IMG/VR virus record: IMGVR_UViG_3300032213_001281
Location: 1 to 29,464 of that record
Strand: one strand, 5' to 3'
Length of the DNA: 29,464 nt
DNA from: a virus
The translations under genes were made by a program, and so were the position numbers. Below are positions 14,050-22,918 of this stretch, one piece after another. The notes below the pieces were generated by a model. It was given only the letters and a program-made list of their open reading frames with translations, had not been told where the DNA came from and did no database searches. Positions within the stretch are counted from its first letter, which is position 1; the number at the start of each line of letters is the position of its first letter.

Positions 14050-15018
14050 ATGATTGACGTGTTAGCATTTTTACCAGGCAAAAGAAAACAGTCTGGTTCT
14101 GGATGGATTTCCTTTAACGCACCTTGTTGCGTTCACAATGGTAACACACCGGACAAGCGTGGACGTGGTGGCATCAAACTATCAGATCAAGGCTGGAGCT
14201 ATCATTGCTTTAACTGCGGCTATACTGCAAGTTTTATCCTGGGCCGTAACATTGGATTCAAAGCACGACGCTTGCTTGAATGGATAGGTGTTCCTGAGAA
14301 CGACATTAATCAAATCAATCTTGAAAGTATGCGCCATCGCAACATGGAAGGCATGATAGAAGATCGTCAGCGTGTTTGGAATAACTTAGCACCGATTGAA
14401 TTTACGGAAACAGAGTTGCCCGACTTCGTAGATTTTGTAACACCAGACCGATCAGAGCATTGGGCATATCTTAGGAGCAGACATGTGCCCGAAGACTATC
14501 CCGTCATGGTAGCTGCCACAACGCGAGCAGGTGTAGTTGTGCCGTTTACATACAACAATCAAGTGGTAGGCAGTACAATACGTTTCCTAGACGATCGCAA
14601 TCCACGTTACATTAACGACATGCCTAAGGGCTATGTGTTTGGTATAGATCTACAGCAAGCAGGCTGGCAACATGTGATTGTTACAGAAGGTATCTTTGAT
14701 GCACTCTGTATCAATGGACTGGCTGTGATGCACAACGAAATAAGTGATGATCAAGCAAGACTAATACGCAGTCTAGGACGCAATGTCGTTGTAGTTCCAG
14801 ACCAGGATCAAGCAGGTGTAGAGTTAATTGACCGTGCTGTAGAACTGGGATGGAGTGTAAGCGTTCCCACCTGGCCAGAGGGTGTTAAGGATATCAACGA
14901 TGCTGTGAAACTCTGGGGCAAGTTAACAACTTTGCTAACTATAATGCAATCGAGCGAGAGCAGTAAAATTAAAATAGAACTAAGGAAGAAACAACTTGTT
15001 AAAAGATTACGGACTTGA
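14050..15018 (+). CDS. DNA primase (gp61-like, zinc ribbon plus Toprim)
   Basis: A 322-residue primase, near the size of T4 gp61. The N-terminal zinc ribbon has APCCVH (C26/C27, H29) and FNCG with C53 and C56. The Toprim domain has VTEGIFD (E213) and PDQDQAG (D251, D253), the metal-binding residues for RNA primer synthesis, then GVKDINDAV. The start at ATG 14050 is chosen because a promoter lies at 14015-14043; the frame is open upstream to 14020 but that would lie inside the promoter. The 3' end overlaps the helicase gene by 23 bases; together they would form the phage primosome. Confidence 0.88.
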   Translation: MIDVLAFLPGKRKQSGSGWISFNAPCCVHNGNTPDKRGRGGIKLSDQGWSYHCFNCGYTASFILGRNIGFKARRLLEWIGVPENDINQINLESMRHRNMEGMIEDRQRVWNNLAPIEFTETELPDFVDFVTPDRSEHWAYLRSRHVPEDYPVMVAATTRAGVVVPFTYNNQVVGSTIRFLDDRNPRYINDMPKGYVFGIDLQQAGWQHVIVTEGIFDALCINGLAVMHNEISDDQARLIRSLGRNVVVVPDQDQAGVELIDRAVELGWSVSVPTWPEGVKDINDAVKLWGKLTTLLTIMQSSESSKIKIELRKKQLVKRLRT

Positions 15019-16435
15019 AGTCCAACGATTATTCTTAGAAATGATGTTAGAAGACGCAAGTAGTTATGTGCGTGTTCAAAATATCTACAATCCGCAAAAC
15101 TTTGACAAGAGTCTGCGTCCTGCAGCCGAGTTCATTAAAGAACATAGTGACAAGCATAAAACTATGCCTGACAGGACGCAGATCAGTGCAACCACAGGAA
15201 TCAAACTACAGGCCGTGCCCGACTTAAATGACGGACACTTTGATTGGTTCATGACCGAGTTCGAAGGCTTTACCAAGCGTCAAGAACTTGAACGTGCTAT
15301 TTTAAAGTCGGCAGACTTGCTCGAGAAGGGTGAGTTTGAGCCAGTTGAGAAACTGATCAAAGATGCAGTACAGATATCACTCACTAAAGACATGGGCACA
15401 GATTATTTTGCTGATCCGGGCGCTCGTATTAACAAGTATTTTAACTCAGGTGGGCAAGTAAGTACAGGCTGGCCACAGTTGGACAAGTTGTTGTATGGTG
15501 GATTTAGCCGCGGTGAACTAAACATCTTTGCAGGTGGATCCGGATCTGGTAAGTCGTTGGTTATGATGAACATTGCCCTTAACTGGTTGCAACAAGGACT
15601 ATCTGGCGTGTATATTACACTAGAACTCAGTGAAGAACTTACCAGTTTGCGTACAGATGCCATGTTGACCAACATGAGCACTAAAGATATCCGCAAGGAC
15701 ATTGACACCACAGAACTCAAAGTTAAACTGGTTGCTAAAAAATCTGGACAGTATCGTGTCAAAGCATTGCCAGCGCAAAGCAACATCAATGACATCCGCA
15801 GTTACATTAAAGAAGTACAGATCCAAACAAGCATTAAAGTAGACTTCCTGATGATTGACTACCTGGACTTGTTAATGCCAGTGAGTGCTAAAGTTAGTCC
15901 CAACGACTTGTTTGTCAAGGACAAGTATGTTTCAGAAGAACTGCGTAACTTGGCCAAGGAACTTGGCGTGTTAATGGTTACTGCTTCGCAGTTGAATCGT
16001 AGTGCTGTGGAAGAAATTGAATTTGACCACTCACACATTTCTGGTGGTATCAGTAAAATTAACACGGCAGATAATGTGTTCGGTATCTTTACTAGTCGTG
16101 CTATGAAAGAGCGTGGCAAGTATCAGATACAATGTATGAAATCTCGAAGCTCGACCGGCGTTGGTCAAAAAATTGATTTGGAGTATAACATTGAAACTAT
16201 GCGCATTACTGATGAAGGCGGGGACGAAGGAACAGGGTACAACCGACCCCAAAGTTCACTTATGGACTCAATCAAAGCAAAAAGTCAACTCAAGCCTGCT
16301 AACACCGCAGAAGACAAATCGCCGCCATGGGAAAAAGCCACAGGAACTCCTGCTTGGGAACAGCCAGCCAAAGTAACTGGAGATGTGCAAAGTGCTAAAT
16401 TAAAACAATTGCTTGGACAAATTAAGCAGTCATGA
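14996..16435 (+). CDS. Replicative DNA helicase (gp41/DnaB-like)
   Basis: A 479-residue DnaB-type (SF4) helicase matching T4 gp41. The N-terminal helical domain (1-150) includes LRPAAEFIKEH; the RecA core has GGFSRGELNIFAGGSGSGKS with Walker A at 180-187, LELSEE (H1a-like Glu), Walker B FLMIDYLDLL with D288, and TASQLNRS as the H3 element. The C-terminal tail (about 405-479) is Pro/Lys/Gln-rich and probably flexible. The start is TTG 14996, with AAGGA at 14982-14986. It should unwind DNA ahead of the fork with the upstream primase. Its stop overlaps the next ATG (ATGA). Confidence 0.9.
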   Translation: MLKDYGLEVQRLFLEMMLEDASSYVRVQNIYNPQNFDKSLRPAAEFIKEHSDKHKTMPDRTQISATTGIKLQAVPDLNDGHFDWFMTEFEGFTKRQELERAILKSADLLEKGEFEPVEKLIKDAVQISLTKDMGTDYFADPGARINKYFNSGGQVSTGWPQLDKLLYGGFSRGELNIFAGGSGSGKSLVMMNIALNWLQQGLSGVYITLELSEELTSLRTDAMLTNMSTKDIRKDIDTTELKVKLVAKKSGQYRVKALPAQSNINDIRSYIKEVQIQTSIKVDFLMIDYLDLLMPVSAKVSPNDLFVKDKYVSEELRNLAKELGVLMVTASQLNRSAVEEIEFDHSHISGGISKINTADNVFGIFTSRAMKERGKYQIQCMKSRSSTGVGQKIDLEYNIETMRITDEGGDEGTGYNRPQSSLMDSIKAKSQLKPANTAEDKSPPWEKATGTPAWEQPAKVTGDVQSAKLKQLLGQIKQS

Positions 16436-16920
16436 TTGATCATAGCCGCTGGCGCGACCAACAGTTAAATGGATTTTCAAGACTTGCTGGTAACGCTATC
16501 CTGGTACAAGAACAGTTGATGTTAGATTTTGTAACCCAATATCCGGATGTTTCTTGGAAATGGGCAGGTAACAATACAAATTTTAAAAATATATGTCGTA
16601 ACTACATTAATATTGATGATGCAACATCTCAAGGGATAATTATTTTTGGGCAATCTCTCAATCAATCAACCAGCAAATCGTTAATTAATAAGCTAACAAC
16701 CGCTATGCATAATTTTAACTATGCATATGTTGCAATCAATCGTTATGAATTAATTGTACACGATCTTGATTTTGACTTACCTGATGCAATAGAAGCCTCT
16801 ATAGACACAATTATGATTCATTGTCATCCAGGATTTAAACGACTGCACACATTTGATCAAGTTGATGGTAATCACATGGTGGCAGCACACCCAATGGATT
16901 GTTACGGTTTATGCAAATAG
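16432..16920 (+). CDS. Unknown protein, AT-rich cassette (162 aa)
   Basis: A 162-residue protein not recognised. Features: DVSWKWAGNNTNFKNICRNYI, a mid strand GIIIFGQSLNQ, YVAINRYELIVHDLDFDLPDAIE, and a C-terminus of paired His and Cys, MIHCHPGFKRLHTFDQVDGNHMV then AAHPMDCYGLCK. The His/Cys content of the last 40 residues could bind a metal. It is coupled to the helicase by ATGA and to the next gene by a 10-base overlap; its codon and base use is far more AT-rich than the helicase. Two genes downstream lies a radical SAM enzyme, so a shared pathway is likely. Confidence 0.65.
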   Translation: MIDHSRWRDQQLNGFSRLAGNAILVQEQLMLDFVTQYPDVSWKWAGNNTNFKNICRNYINIDDATSQGIIIFGQSLNQSTSKSLINKLTTAMHNFNYAYVAINRYELIVHDLDFDLPDAIEASIDTIMIHCHPGFKRLHTFDQVDGNHMVAAHPMDCYGLCK

Positions 16921-17462
16921 TATCTGGATATAGTACAGACCTTGGCACAATACGTCTGATTCAACAAGTTAGATTATATCAGTTGGCACGGCCAGCAGTT
17001 AAAAAATGGCGAGCAATTCGTCGTGGAATTCCATACCGAATGGATGCAACAGATCAGTGGATCCTGAATAATTTACAAGACACTAAATTGGTAGCGGTTG
17101 ATTTTGCAGGATGGTATTTTCAAGAATTTAACATCAAAACAACTTGTTTAGAAAGTGAATTGTTGTCTAAAAGATATTTTCCGGAGTGTTATGTGGAGCC
17201 CGACATCTTCACACACAGGCCAACATATATTCCTGACAACGAAATGGTAGTTTTTAAATATCCTTGGTTTTTAAAATATGCTACCTTGGACCAGTTTGTG
17301 AATTTTTTAAACATCTGGGTAAAATCAAATACGGTGTTAAACTTTAATCCCATTTTGATACAGCATAATCATTTAAAATTTTCCTTAGAGACGCTGGTAA
17401 AGCGCCGTGTCAACTTAAATATACAAAAGATCAACGCACAATTATGGGTAGCTTCTCCATGA
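16911..17462 (+). CDS. Unknown protein, AT-rich cassette (183 aa)
   Basis: The start at ATG 16911 is preferred over an in-frame TTG at 16899; it overlaps the previous stop by 10 bases. The 183-residue product begins MQIVSGYSTDLGTIRLIQQ and includes a basic LARPAVKKWRAIRRGIPYR, then LVAVDFAGWYFQEFNI and VVFKYPWFLKYATLDQF. No family recognised; strand-helix alternation suggests a small alpha/beta domain. It is joined to the following radical SAM gene by ATGA, so the two are probably functional partners. Confidence 0.65.
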   Translation: MQIVSGYSTDLGTIRLIQQVRLYQLARPAVKKWRAIRRGIPYRMDATDQWILNNLQDTKLVAVDFAGWYFQEFNIKTTCLESELLSKRYFPECYVEPDIFTHRPTYIPDNEMVVFKYPWFLKYATLDQFVNFLNIWVKSNTVLNFNPILIQHNHLKFSLETLVKRRVNLNIQKINAQLWVASP

Positions 17463-18484
17463 CTAAGTGTGTATTAATAAAACACGGGTTAACATTTAAT
17501 TCTAGCAACAACTATGGTACTTGTTGTTATAATCCAACAAATCCTTTGAAATACACGTCCAACAACATTGATCCGGTAGGCTGTCGCGCCTGCATAGATC
17601 AAGAAGCCAATGGTATATTTTCTTACCGCCAAGGCGCCAATCAAAAATATGGACTAGAACATGACCATCAGTTACCCATAGTCTTAGATGTAATACCTAA
17701 TAAAAATTGTGATCTAGCTTGCAAAATATGCAATCCGGCATCTAGCTCAACCTGGGCAAAACTTAGTAATATTAAAATTGACTCAACGTATAATGTTAAT
17801 TTATTAGATTTTAAAAATGCATTTAATCATGTTGATTTATCTCAAGTTCAAGAAATTAATTTTTCCGGTGGCGAACCATTTTTAAACAATAATATACAAA
17901 GATACATAAACCAATTGTCAGACCGCGTTGATTTTTCTAAAATAACTTTACGTTTCAGTACAAACGGATCACATCAATTAAATGCAAAACTAACAAATTT
18001 CTTCTTACAGTTTGCACTGGTACAAGCTCGATTTAGTCTAGATGATATTAACGAAGGACACGAGTATCAACGTTGGCCATCAAAATGGCCGCAATGGGAA
18101 GCCAACTGGAAACTGTTCTTAGAACGTATGCCACATAATACAATGCCCAGCATCAATCGCACAATTAGTCTGCTTAATATTAATCGTCTACATCTATTAG
18201 ATAATTGGCACCAACAATACCAAACTAATAAATTTGGCGATCCCATAGAACTAATAGATCACTATGCGTTTGGATCATATAGTCTCAACAACTTACCCGC
18301 TGCCTTAAAAGAATATATTAGCAAAAATCGTGACATTCATGCTCGGGCATGGGGTGCTGTTAAAAATAGGCCAGCAACTACAAATATTATTAACCTTAGA
18401 CAAACAATCATAGAACACGATCAACTGCACAAAACGTCGATGAACGAATTTAACCCTGATTTATATAACATTATATTTTTATGA
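17459..18484 (+). CDS. Radical SAM protein with N-terminal Cys cluster, second copy
   Basis: From ATG 17459 (ATGA with the previous stop; an in-frame ATG at 17444 is the alternative) the protein has 341 residues. The core motif is KNCDLACKICNP (CxxxCxxC), followed by NFSGGEPFLNN (GGEP) and RFSTNGS. The N-terminus has C4, TCCYNP and GCRACID, the same cysteine layout (C, CC, CxxC) as the radical SAM protein at 4780-5901, so the two are paralogues with an auxiliary Fe-S site before the core. It lies between two unknown genes and a P-loop protein in a fully coupled AT-rich cassette. Substrate unknown. Confidence 0.82.
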   Translation: MTKCVLIKHGLTFNSSNNYGTCCYNPTNPLKYTSNNIDPVGCRACIDQEANGIFSYRQGANQKYGLEHDHQLPIVLDVIPNKNCDLACKICNPASSSTWAKLSNIKIDSTYNVNLLDFKNAFNHVDLSQVQEINFSGGEPFLNNNIQRYINQLSDRVDFSKITLRFSTNGSHQLNAKLTNFFLQFALVQARFSLDDINEGHEYQRWPSKWPQWEANWKLFLERMPHNTMPSINRTISLLNINRLHLLDNWHQQYQTNKFGDPIELIDHYAFGSYSLNNLPAALKEYISKNRDIHARAWGAVKNRPATTNIINLRQTIIEHDQLHKTSMNEFNPDLYNIIFL

Positions 18485-19206
18485 AAACACTTATAGTATT
18501 TCGGGAAGGGCAGAGTGGGCACTATTTAAAGTCTATTATTTTAAATGATGAATCTAAAAATGTTGGATTCAGAATGTCAGAACGCTACCCAGCAAACAAT
18601 GTAACATTAACACACGACAATAATTACAAAAAACATAAGCTAGAATTTGATCAGGTCCTACGCATCTTACCCACAAACCGAATCTATTCAGCAGTCTACA
18701 ATAACTTTATGAAAAAGCTAATAGCAGAAGAGTATTCTGACGCAATTTTAGATAACTGGCTTTCTAATCCAATATACTGGCACGATAGATGTTACTATAA
18801 TATTGTAGAATACTATGGACTTATTACAGAAGATATACAAACTAACCTTTACCCTGACATCATTGACTTTGATCAATTATTAAACAGAGATTATTTGAGT
18901 AGCATTCTTGTTAGGTATTTTCAATCTGAGTTTGGTGAAAATCAAGAAAGAATTAGAAAAACTTATGAAGAATTGCAGTTAACTCTAGATCTAGATCAAG
19001 ACAGCACTAGCATGATAGACATAGTTAATATAGTCACCGACGAGTTGTTAATGAAAAATCCGTGGTTTTTCTCTTATTGCATACACAAATACGAACTGGC
19101 CAACAACCTTACACCCGAAAACAGGCTGTGGTCAATCAATAACATTGATCAAATACCAACTAAACAATTGCTATTGGCGCTGGCGCAACAATATGAATTT
19201 GATTAA
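18481..19206 (+). CDS. P-loop-like protein, second copy (sulfotransferase-like?)
   Basis: A 241-residue protein opening with MKTLIVFREGQSGHYLKSII, a strand-loop-helix resembling the start of the protein at 8848-9498 and of phosphosulfate-binding folds, but without a Walker A Lys. The rest is helical, rich in Tyr, Asn and Leu (IYWHDRCYYNIVEYYGL, NPWFFSYCIHKYELANN). It overlaps the radical SAM stop by ATGA and ends the cassette before a late-type motif. Enzymatic assignment is tentative; no catalytic His or Lys could be identified with confidence. Confidence 0.45.
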   Translation: MKTLIVFREGQSGHYLKSIILNDESKNVGFRMSERYPANNVTLTHDNNYKKHKLEFDQVLRILPTNRIYSAVYNNFMKKLIAEEYSDAILDNWLSNPIYWHDRCYYNIVEYYGLITEDIQTNLYPDIIDFDQLLNRDYLSSILVRYFQSEFGENQERIRKTYEELQLTLDLDQDSTSMIDIVNIVTDELLMKNPWFFSYCIHKYELANNLTPENRLWSINNIDQIPTKQLLLALAQQYEFD

Positions 19207-19223
19207 ATCTACTTACCTATCCG

Positions 19224-19230
19224 ATAAATA
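19224..19230 (+). promoter_or_regulatory. T4-type late promoter motif (ATAAATA)
   Basis: GATAAATAAT lies 22 bases before the ATG at 19253, leaving room for a short leader that contains AAAGGG. It heads the block 19253-22849. Confidence 0.55.
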
Positions 19231-19252
19231 ATACAAAGGGTTCGGGACTAAA

Positions 19253-19501
19253 ATGCAAAAGAAAACTCGCAGTTTACTAGAAGAATTAGATAGCATGTAT
19301 GTGGAGCGCGACTCCCGCTATGTTATCGAAAATCGTGCTAGTAACATCATAGCCAGTGCTATACGCTTGCTAGAGCAGATTGACTCCAGTTACGAGCCCG
19401 AGGCAGCTAAAAATTTGCAACGCAAGTTGATCAATGCTATTAACCTGCGCGATCCTGGCAAATTTACAAGAACTGTGAGAAAAACTGATGCAAATTCATG
19501 A
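19253..19501 (+). CDS. Small helical protein (82 aa)
   Basis: An 82-residue charged helical protein: MQKKTRSLLEELDSMYVERDSRYV, NRASNIIASAIRLLEQID, then LQRKLINAINLRDPGKF. It could form a helical bundle or coiled coil and has no enzyme motif. It is the first gene after the late-type ATAAATA, and its end overlaps the following gene by 14 bases. It is probably a virion- or assembly-linked accessory by its position ahead of the head-like block; function unknown. Confidence 0.7.
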   Translation: MQKKTRSLLEELDSMYVERDSRYVIENRASNIIASAIRLLEQIDSSYEPEAAKNLQRKLINAINLRDPGKFTRTVRKTDANS

Positions 19502-20984
19502 GTTAAATCGTAAGCGTCCTACCAACGAAGGCGTTCTAGGTGCAATAGGTACAGCATTGGGCCAGGCCGTATCTCCGGTGGCAACACAAGCATCGAGTGC
19601 AGGCATTCTTGTTCCTGACCAAAAATTAGCCGCTGTGATGAAAAATCCAGCCATGGTTAAACTAGCAACACAGTATGCCGACGAGTGGGTGAAATCACAA
19701 CCATCACAAGCACCAGCGGTCACTACAGCACCAGCCACTACAGCACCTGCACCTGCTGGAGAGACCCCAGAGCAAAAACGTATTAGATTACAAAAAGCCG
19801 CACAGCAAAACATTGATAAAACTGCTGTATCAACACCTCAGGCTCCGACACAACCTGCCGCGCAAACTCCGGCTGATATTAGAAAAGCCAAACAAACACA
19901 AGCAGGCCAAGCCGCACAGTCTCAAATGGCTCCTTTTAGTAATTTGCCCGCAGACCAGGCAGCAACACAAGCTGCCAATATTAGAAAAGCCAAGCAAGCA
20001 CAAGCCGCACAGGCAGCGCAAAATCAAATGGCAGTAAAAGAAGATACCGCAGTAGCCACGCCCGGCACATACAATAAAAAAACTGGCGCGGCAAAGTTAG
20101 GTGGTAAAACAATGACCGCATTGTCTGACTTGCCTCCGAATGTGCAACAACAAATACAAGCAAAGCAAGATCTGGAGCAACAAACTGGTCGTGCTAATCC
20201 GTATATGACACCGGCAGCACAACAACCTGAGCCTGCTGCCAAAACAACAGCACCAGCACCTGCCACCGCTCAAGGATTTAACGCTGGTAATGTAAACAAG
20301 TTACCGGGCATGGGACAACAAAAGCCTGCACCAGCACCTGCTGCCAAAACAGCAAACTTTGCTGGACCAGCAGGGTATAGTAGTACAACTACTTCAACAC
20401 AACCAGGTACAACAACACAGCCATCGGCAAAGACAGCACCTGCGCAACAACAATCACCTGCTGCCCAATCGCCAGATTATATTAAAAACTTTTTGCAGTT
20501 TGCCAATCAAAAGACTGCCATGCGAGATTCGACCACTTACCGTACTCTTGGATTGGCAGACGCTGAAAAATCTAAGTTAAAGCCGCAACTAGATGCAGCC
20601 AAACAAAAAGTAATAGGTGCCCAAGGCAATCCTGCCGCGACTAAAGAAGCAGTTAAAAATTATATTTTGACTGCTATGGCCGCTTTGCAACTTGTAGCGT
20701 CAGAAAATAAAGTAGCAGCCTCATCAACCCAAGCACCTGCATATGGACAACAAGGCAACGCACAGTCTAATGCTACAAACCCAGCCGCTGGGCAGACTAA
20801 TGCCACTAATCAAAGTCAACCCATTGATGTGAACGCTTTGATGAAAGCTGCCGGGTTGGCTCCGGACGCATTGACAAAAGCAGGCCCAATTATACAGAAA
20901 GCCACAGGCAACGGCAACTTATCTGCTACAGGCGATGACGCAATTGACGGCATGTTGCAATTGATGGGATATAACGTATCATGA
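19488..20984 (+). CDS. Pro/Ala/Gln-rich disordered protein with internal repeats
   Basis: A 498-residue low-complexity protein. The N-terminus MQIHELNRKRPTNEG carries I-H-E, a match to the (L/I)-x-E site of T4-type prohead protease. Residues about 70-340 are Ala, Pro, Gln and Thr-rich, with a 34-residue tandem repeat (DIRKAKQTQAGQAAQSQMA / NIRKAKQAQAAQAAQNQMA) and several PAPAAKT runs. More ordered segments follow: SPDYIKNFLQFANQKTAM, a helical KSKLKPQLDAAKQKVIG, and a C-terminal LMKAAGLAPDAL/DGMLQLMGYNV. It is coupled by ATGA to the NTase/ligase-like gene. It could be a head-internal or scaffold-type protein; this is inference from composition and N-terminus. Confidence 0.75.
   Translation: MQIHELNRKRPTNEGVLGAIGTALGQAVSPVATQASSAGILVPDQKLAAVMKNPAMVKLATQYADEWVKSQPSQAPAVTTAPATTAPAPAGETPEQKRIRLQKAAQQNIDKTAVSTPQAPTQPAAQTPADIRKAKQTQAGQAAQSQMAPFSNLPADQAATQAANIRKAKQAQAAQAAQNQMAVKEDTAVATPGTYNKKTGAAKLGGKTMTALSDLPPNVQQQIQAKQDLEQQTGRANPYMTPAAQQPEPAAKTTAPAPATAQGFNAGNVNKLPGMGQQKPAPAPAAKTANFAGPAGYSSTTTSTQPGTTTQPSAKTAPAQQQSPAAQSPDYIKNFLQFANQKTAMRDSTTYRTLGLADAEKSKLKPQLDAAKQKVIGAQGNPAATKEAVKNYILTAMAALQLVASENKVAASSTQAPAYGQQGNAQSNATNPAAGQTNATNQSQPIDVNALMKAAGLAPDALTKAGPIIQKATGNGNLSATGDDAIDGMLQLMGYNVS
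19875..20033 (+). repeat. Two-copy tandem repeat, 102-bp period
   Basis: The block at 19875-19931 recurs at 19977-20033, in frame. Both copies encode (D/N)IRKAKQxQAxQAAQxQMA. The period of 102 bases equals 34 codons; the DNA copies differ mostly by single substitutions. Confidence 0.75.
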
Positions 20985-22849
20985 TATTAAAAGAAGGCGG
21001 CAATGTTTTTAAAGACGCATCAGGGCGTATACTAACGCAACGTATTAATCAAGCGGACGTTGCTCCTACCCTGGCCTGGCTTGACTTGATGTTGCCCGGC
21101 TTAGATTTACAAAACAATACTCTGGGTTCTACTGGTAAAAAACCCACATCTGGCGACTTAGATTTAGCAGTAGATGCTAACCAAGTTACCAAAGAACAAT
21201 TGGTAGCACGATTAACACAATGGTGTCAAAGCCACGGATTCAAACCAGAAGAGTACATTAAAAAGTCTGGTATCTCTGTACACTTTAAAACTCCTATCAA
21301 TGGTAACCCAAAGTCTGGTTATGTGCAGTCTGACTTCATGTTCTTGACCAATGTGCCATTTTCAAAGTTTGTATTGAGTGCGGCACCTGACAGCACCTAC
21401 AGTGGATCAGCACGTAATGTGCTAATGAACAGCATTGCCAAGAGCATGGGCTACAAGTTGAATCAAAACGCCGGCATTGCTGACCGTGCAACCAACGAAG
21501 TCATCACTGACAATCCCGATAAGATTGCTAAACTGTTGTTGAATAAAAGTGCAACGGCCAAAGACTTACACAGTGTAGAAACCATTGTGGCTGCACTGGA
21601 ACGTGATCCCAAGCGTGATGCCAAGTTGGCGGATGCACGTGAACACTTTGCTAAGATTGGTGTGCCTTTTATGGAAAGCGAAGAACCCCTGTACAAAGAA
21701 TACAACGAAGTAAACTTCTTGGGTCGACTGCGTGATCGCATTGTGAACCAAGGCATGAGTGTTATTGTGGAAGGTGCCAAAGATGCACGTATCGAACACT
21801 TGGAAGATTTGGTGTTTGAAAAAGGCACACGAGGAATTCGTGATGCAGTTGAAATCATGCGTCATGCCGCTGAAGACACACGTGGTACAACCACAGTCAA
21901 GTGGGATGGCAAGCCTGCAATCATATTTGGCCGCAAGCCCGATGGCACGTTTGTGCTCACAGACAAAAGCGGCTTTGGTGCCAAAGGCTATGATGGACTG
22001 GCAACATCGCCTGAGCATATTGCTCGCATGATGGCCATGCGTTCTGGCGATCGTACAGAATTAATTGGCATTTATCAAAAGTTATTTCCCTTGTTACGTG
22101 CTGCCACCCCGGACAACATGCGTGGATTTGTACAAGGCGATTTACTCTATACCAACACACCACCGGAAGTGGCCGGCGCTTATGTGTTCCGCCCAAACTT
22201 TGTTGAATACAAGATCCCAGCCAGCAGTAAACTAGGACAGCGCATTGGCAACAGTGAAGTGGGCGTTGCTGTACACACACGTTATCGCGATGTTGATGCC
22301 GCCCCTGAAGCAATCAAACAGGTCACACTCAACGAAGTTCCAGGGCTGTTGTTGATTGAGCCCAGTGTCAAAGACATTCGCAATGTTGAATTAAATGCCG
22401 GGTTGGTTAAACAACTAAGTCAAATTGTGTCTACACAAGGTGCTGCCATTGACAGCTTGTTTAACCCTGCTGACCTACGTGCGGCTGGCATCACTGATTT
22501 GCCACAGTTGTGTAAACGTTACATTAACTCTAGAATCACCAGTAACTACGACAACTTGTTGCACGGGTTTGGCGATTGGCTAAAAACCAATGTAACGCCA
22601 CGCAAGTTCAACAACATTGTGGAATACCTGCAAAGTCCGCGCACAAACATGGCGGGTATTACTGCGGCATTTACTGCATTCTTGTTGTTACACGATATCA
22701 AAACAGACATGCTGGCACAGTTGGATCGTCAACAGCCCGGCCAAGAAGGCTGGGTATTAGCTACTCCTGCAGGCCGTGCTAAACTGGTAAATCGCTTTGG
22801 TTTTAGCGCCGGAAATCGTGCTCTAAATAACCCAGATCAAACAGCCTAA
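20981..22849 (+). CDS. Two-domain protein: pol-beta-type nucleotidyltransferase plus nucleic-acid-ligase-like domain
   Basis: A 622-residue fusion. The N-terminal domain has LGSTGKKPTSGDLDLAVD (G49-S50, then D59 and D61), the GS...DxD of pol-beta-type nucleotidyltransferases. The C-terminal domain has VKWDGKPAIIFGR with K307-W-D309-G310, like motif I (KxDG) of ATP-dependent ligases and capping enzymes, then VLTDKSGFGAKGYDG, and FVQGDLL (383-389), which fits the motif III position. The ligase-like half resembles a family found in many marine phages and labelled DUF6267, function unknown. It begins MILKEGG, so L-K-E then G matches a prohead-protease site. It could adenylylate or seal nucleic acid; activity is unproven and motifs IV-V are not clear. 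Confidence 0.7.
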   Translation: MILKEGGNVFKDASGRILTQRINQADVAPTLAWLDLMLPGLDLQNNTLGSTGKKPTSGDLDLAVDANQVTKEQLVARLTQWCQSHGFKPEEYIKKSGISVHFKTPINGNPKSGYVQSDFMFLTNVPFSKFVLSAAPDSTYSGSARNVLMNSIAKSMGYKLNQNAGIADRATNEVITDNPDKIAKLLLNKSATAKDLHSVETIVAALERDPKRDAKLADAREHFAKIGVPFMESEEPLYKEYNEVNFLGRLRDRIVNQGMSVIVEGAKDARIEHLEDLVFEKGTRGIRDAVEIMRHAAEDTRGTTTVKWDGKPAIIFGRKPDGTFVLTDKSGFGAKGYDGLATSPEHIARMMAMRSGDRTELIGIYQKLFPLLRAATPDNMRGFVQGDLLYTNTPPEVAGAYVFRPNFVEYKIPASSKLGQRIGNSEVGVAVHTRYRDVDAAPEAIKQVTLNEVPGLLLIEPSVKDIRNVELNAGLVKQLSQIVSTQGAAIDSLFNPADLRAAGITDLPQLCKRYINSRITSNYDNLLHGFGDWLKTNVTPRKFNNIVEYLQSPRTNMAGITAAFTAFLLLHDIKTDMLAQLDRQQPGQEGWVLATPAGRAKLVNRFGFSAGNRALNNPDQTA

Positions 22850-22871
22850 TCGGAGTTTTTTTCTTAGCGGC

Positions 22872-22878
22872 ATAAATA
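22872..22878 (+). promoter_or_regulatory. T4-type late promoter motif (CATAAATA)
   Basis: ATAAATA about 40 bases before ATG 22919. The gene has a strong AAGGAG (22907-22912) and a downstream terminator, so it forms a strongly expressed late single-gene unit. Confidence 0.65.
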
Positions 22879-22918
22879 AATGCAGGTCCAAAGCGACCAT
22901 ACACTAAGGAGATTTAAA

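Noticed and set aside
19875-20033. CRISPR-like or attachment-site repeat
   Set aside because: The two copies are in frame with 34-codon spacing and encode a protein repeat; no spacers or hairpin structure.
19813-20037. Extra plus-strand frame in the Pro/Ala/Gln-rich gene
   Set aside because: Low-complexity DNA opens several frames at once; only the long frame has start coupling and continues into ordered segments.
21463-22313. Long minus-strand open frames within the NTase/ligase-like gene
   Set aside because: They overlap a clearly coding frame with recognisable motifs and have no ribosome sites or homology I can see; shadow frames.
22880-22918. ATG 22880 as start of the late virion protein
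   Set aside because: It abuts the late motif and lacks a ribosome site; ATG 22919 has AAGGAG at proper distance.
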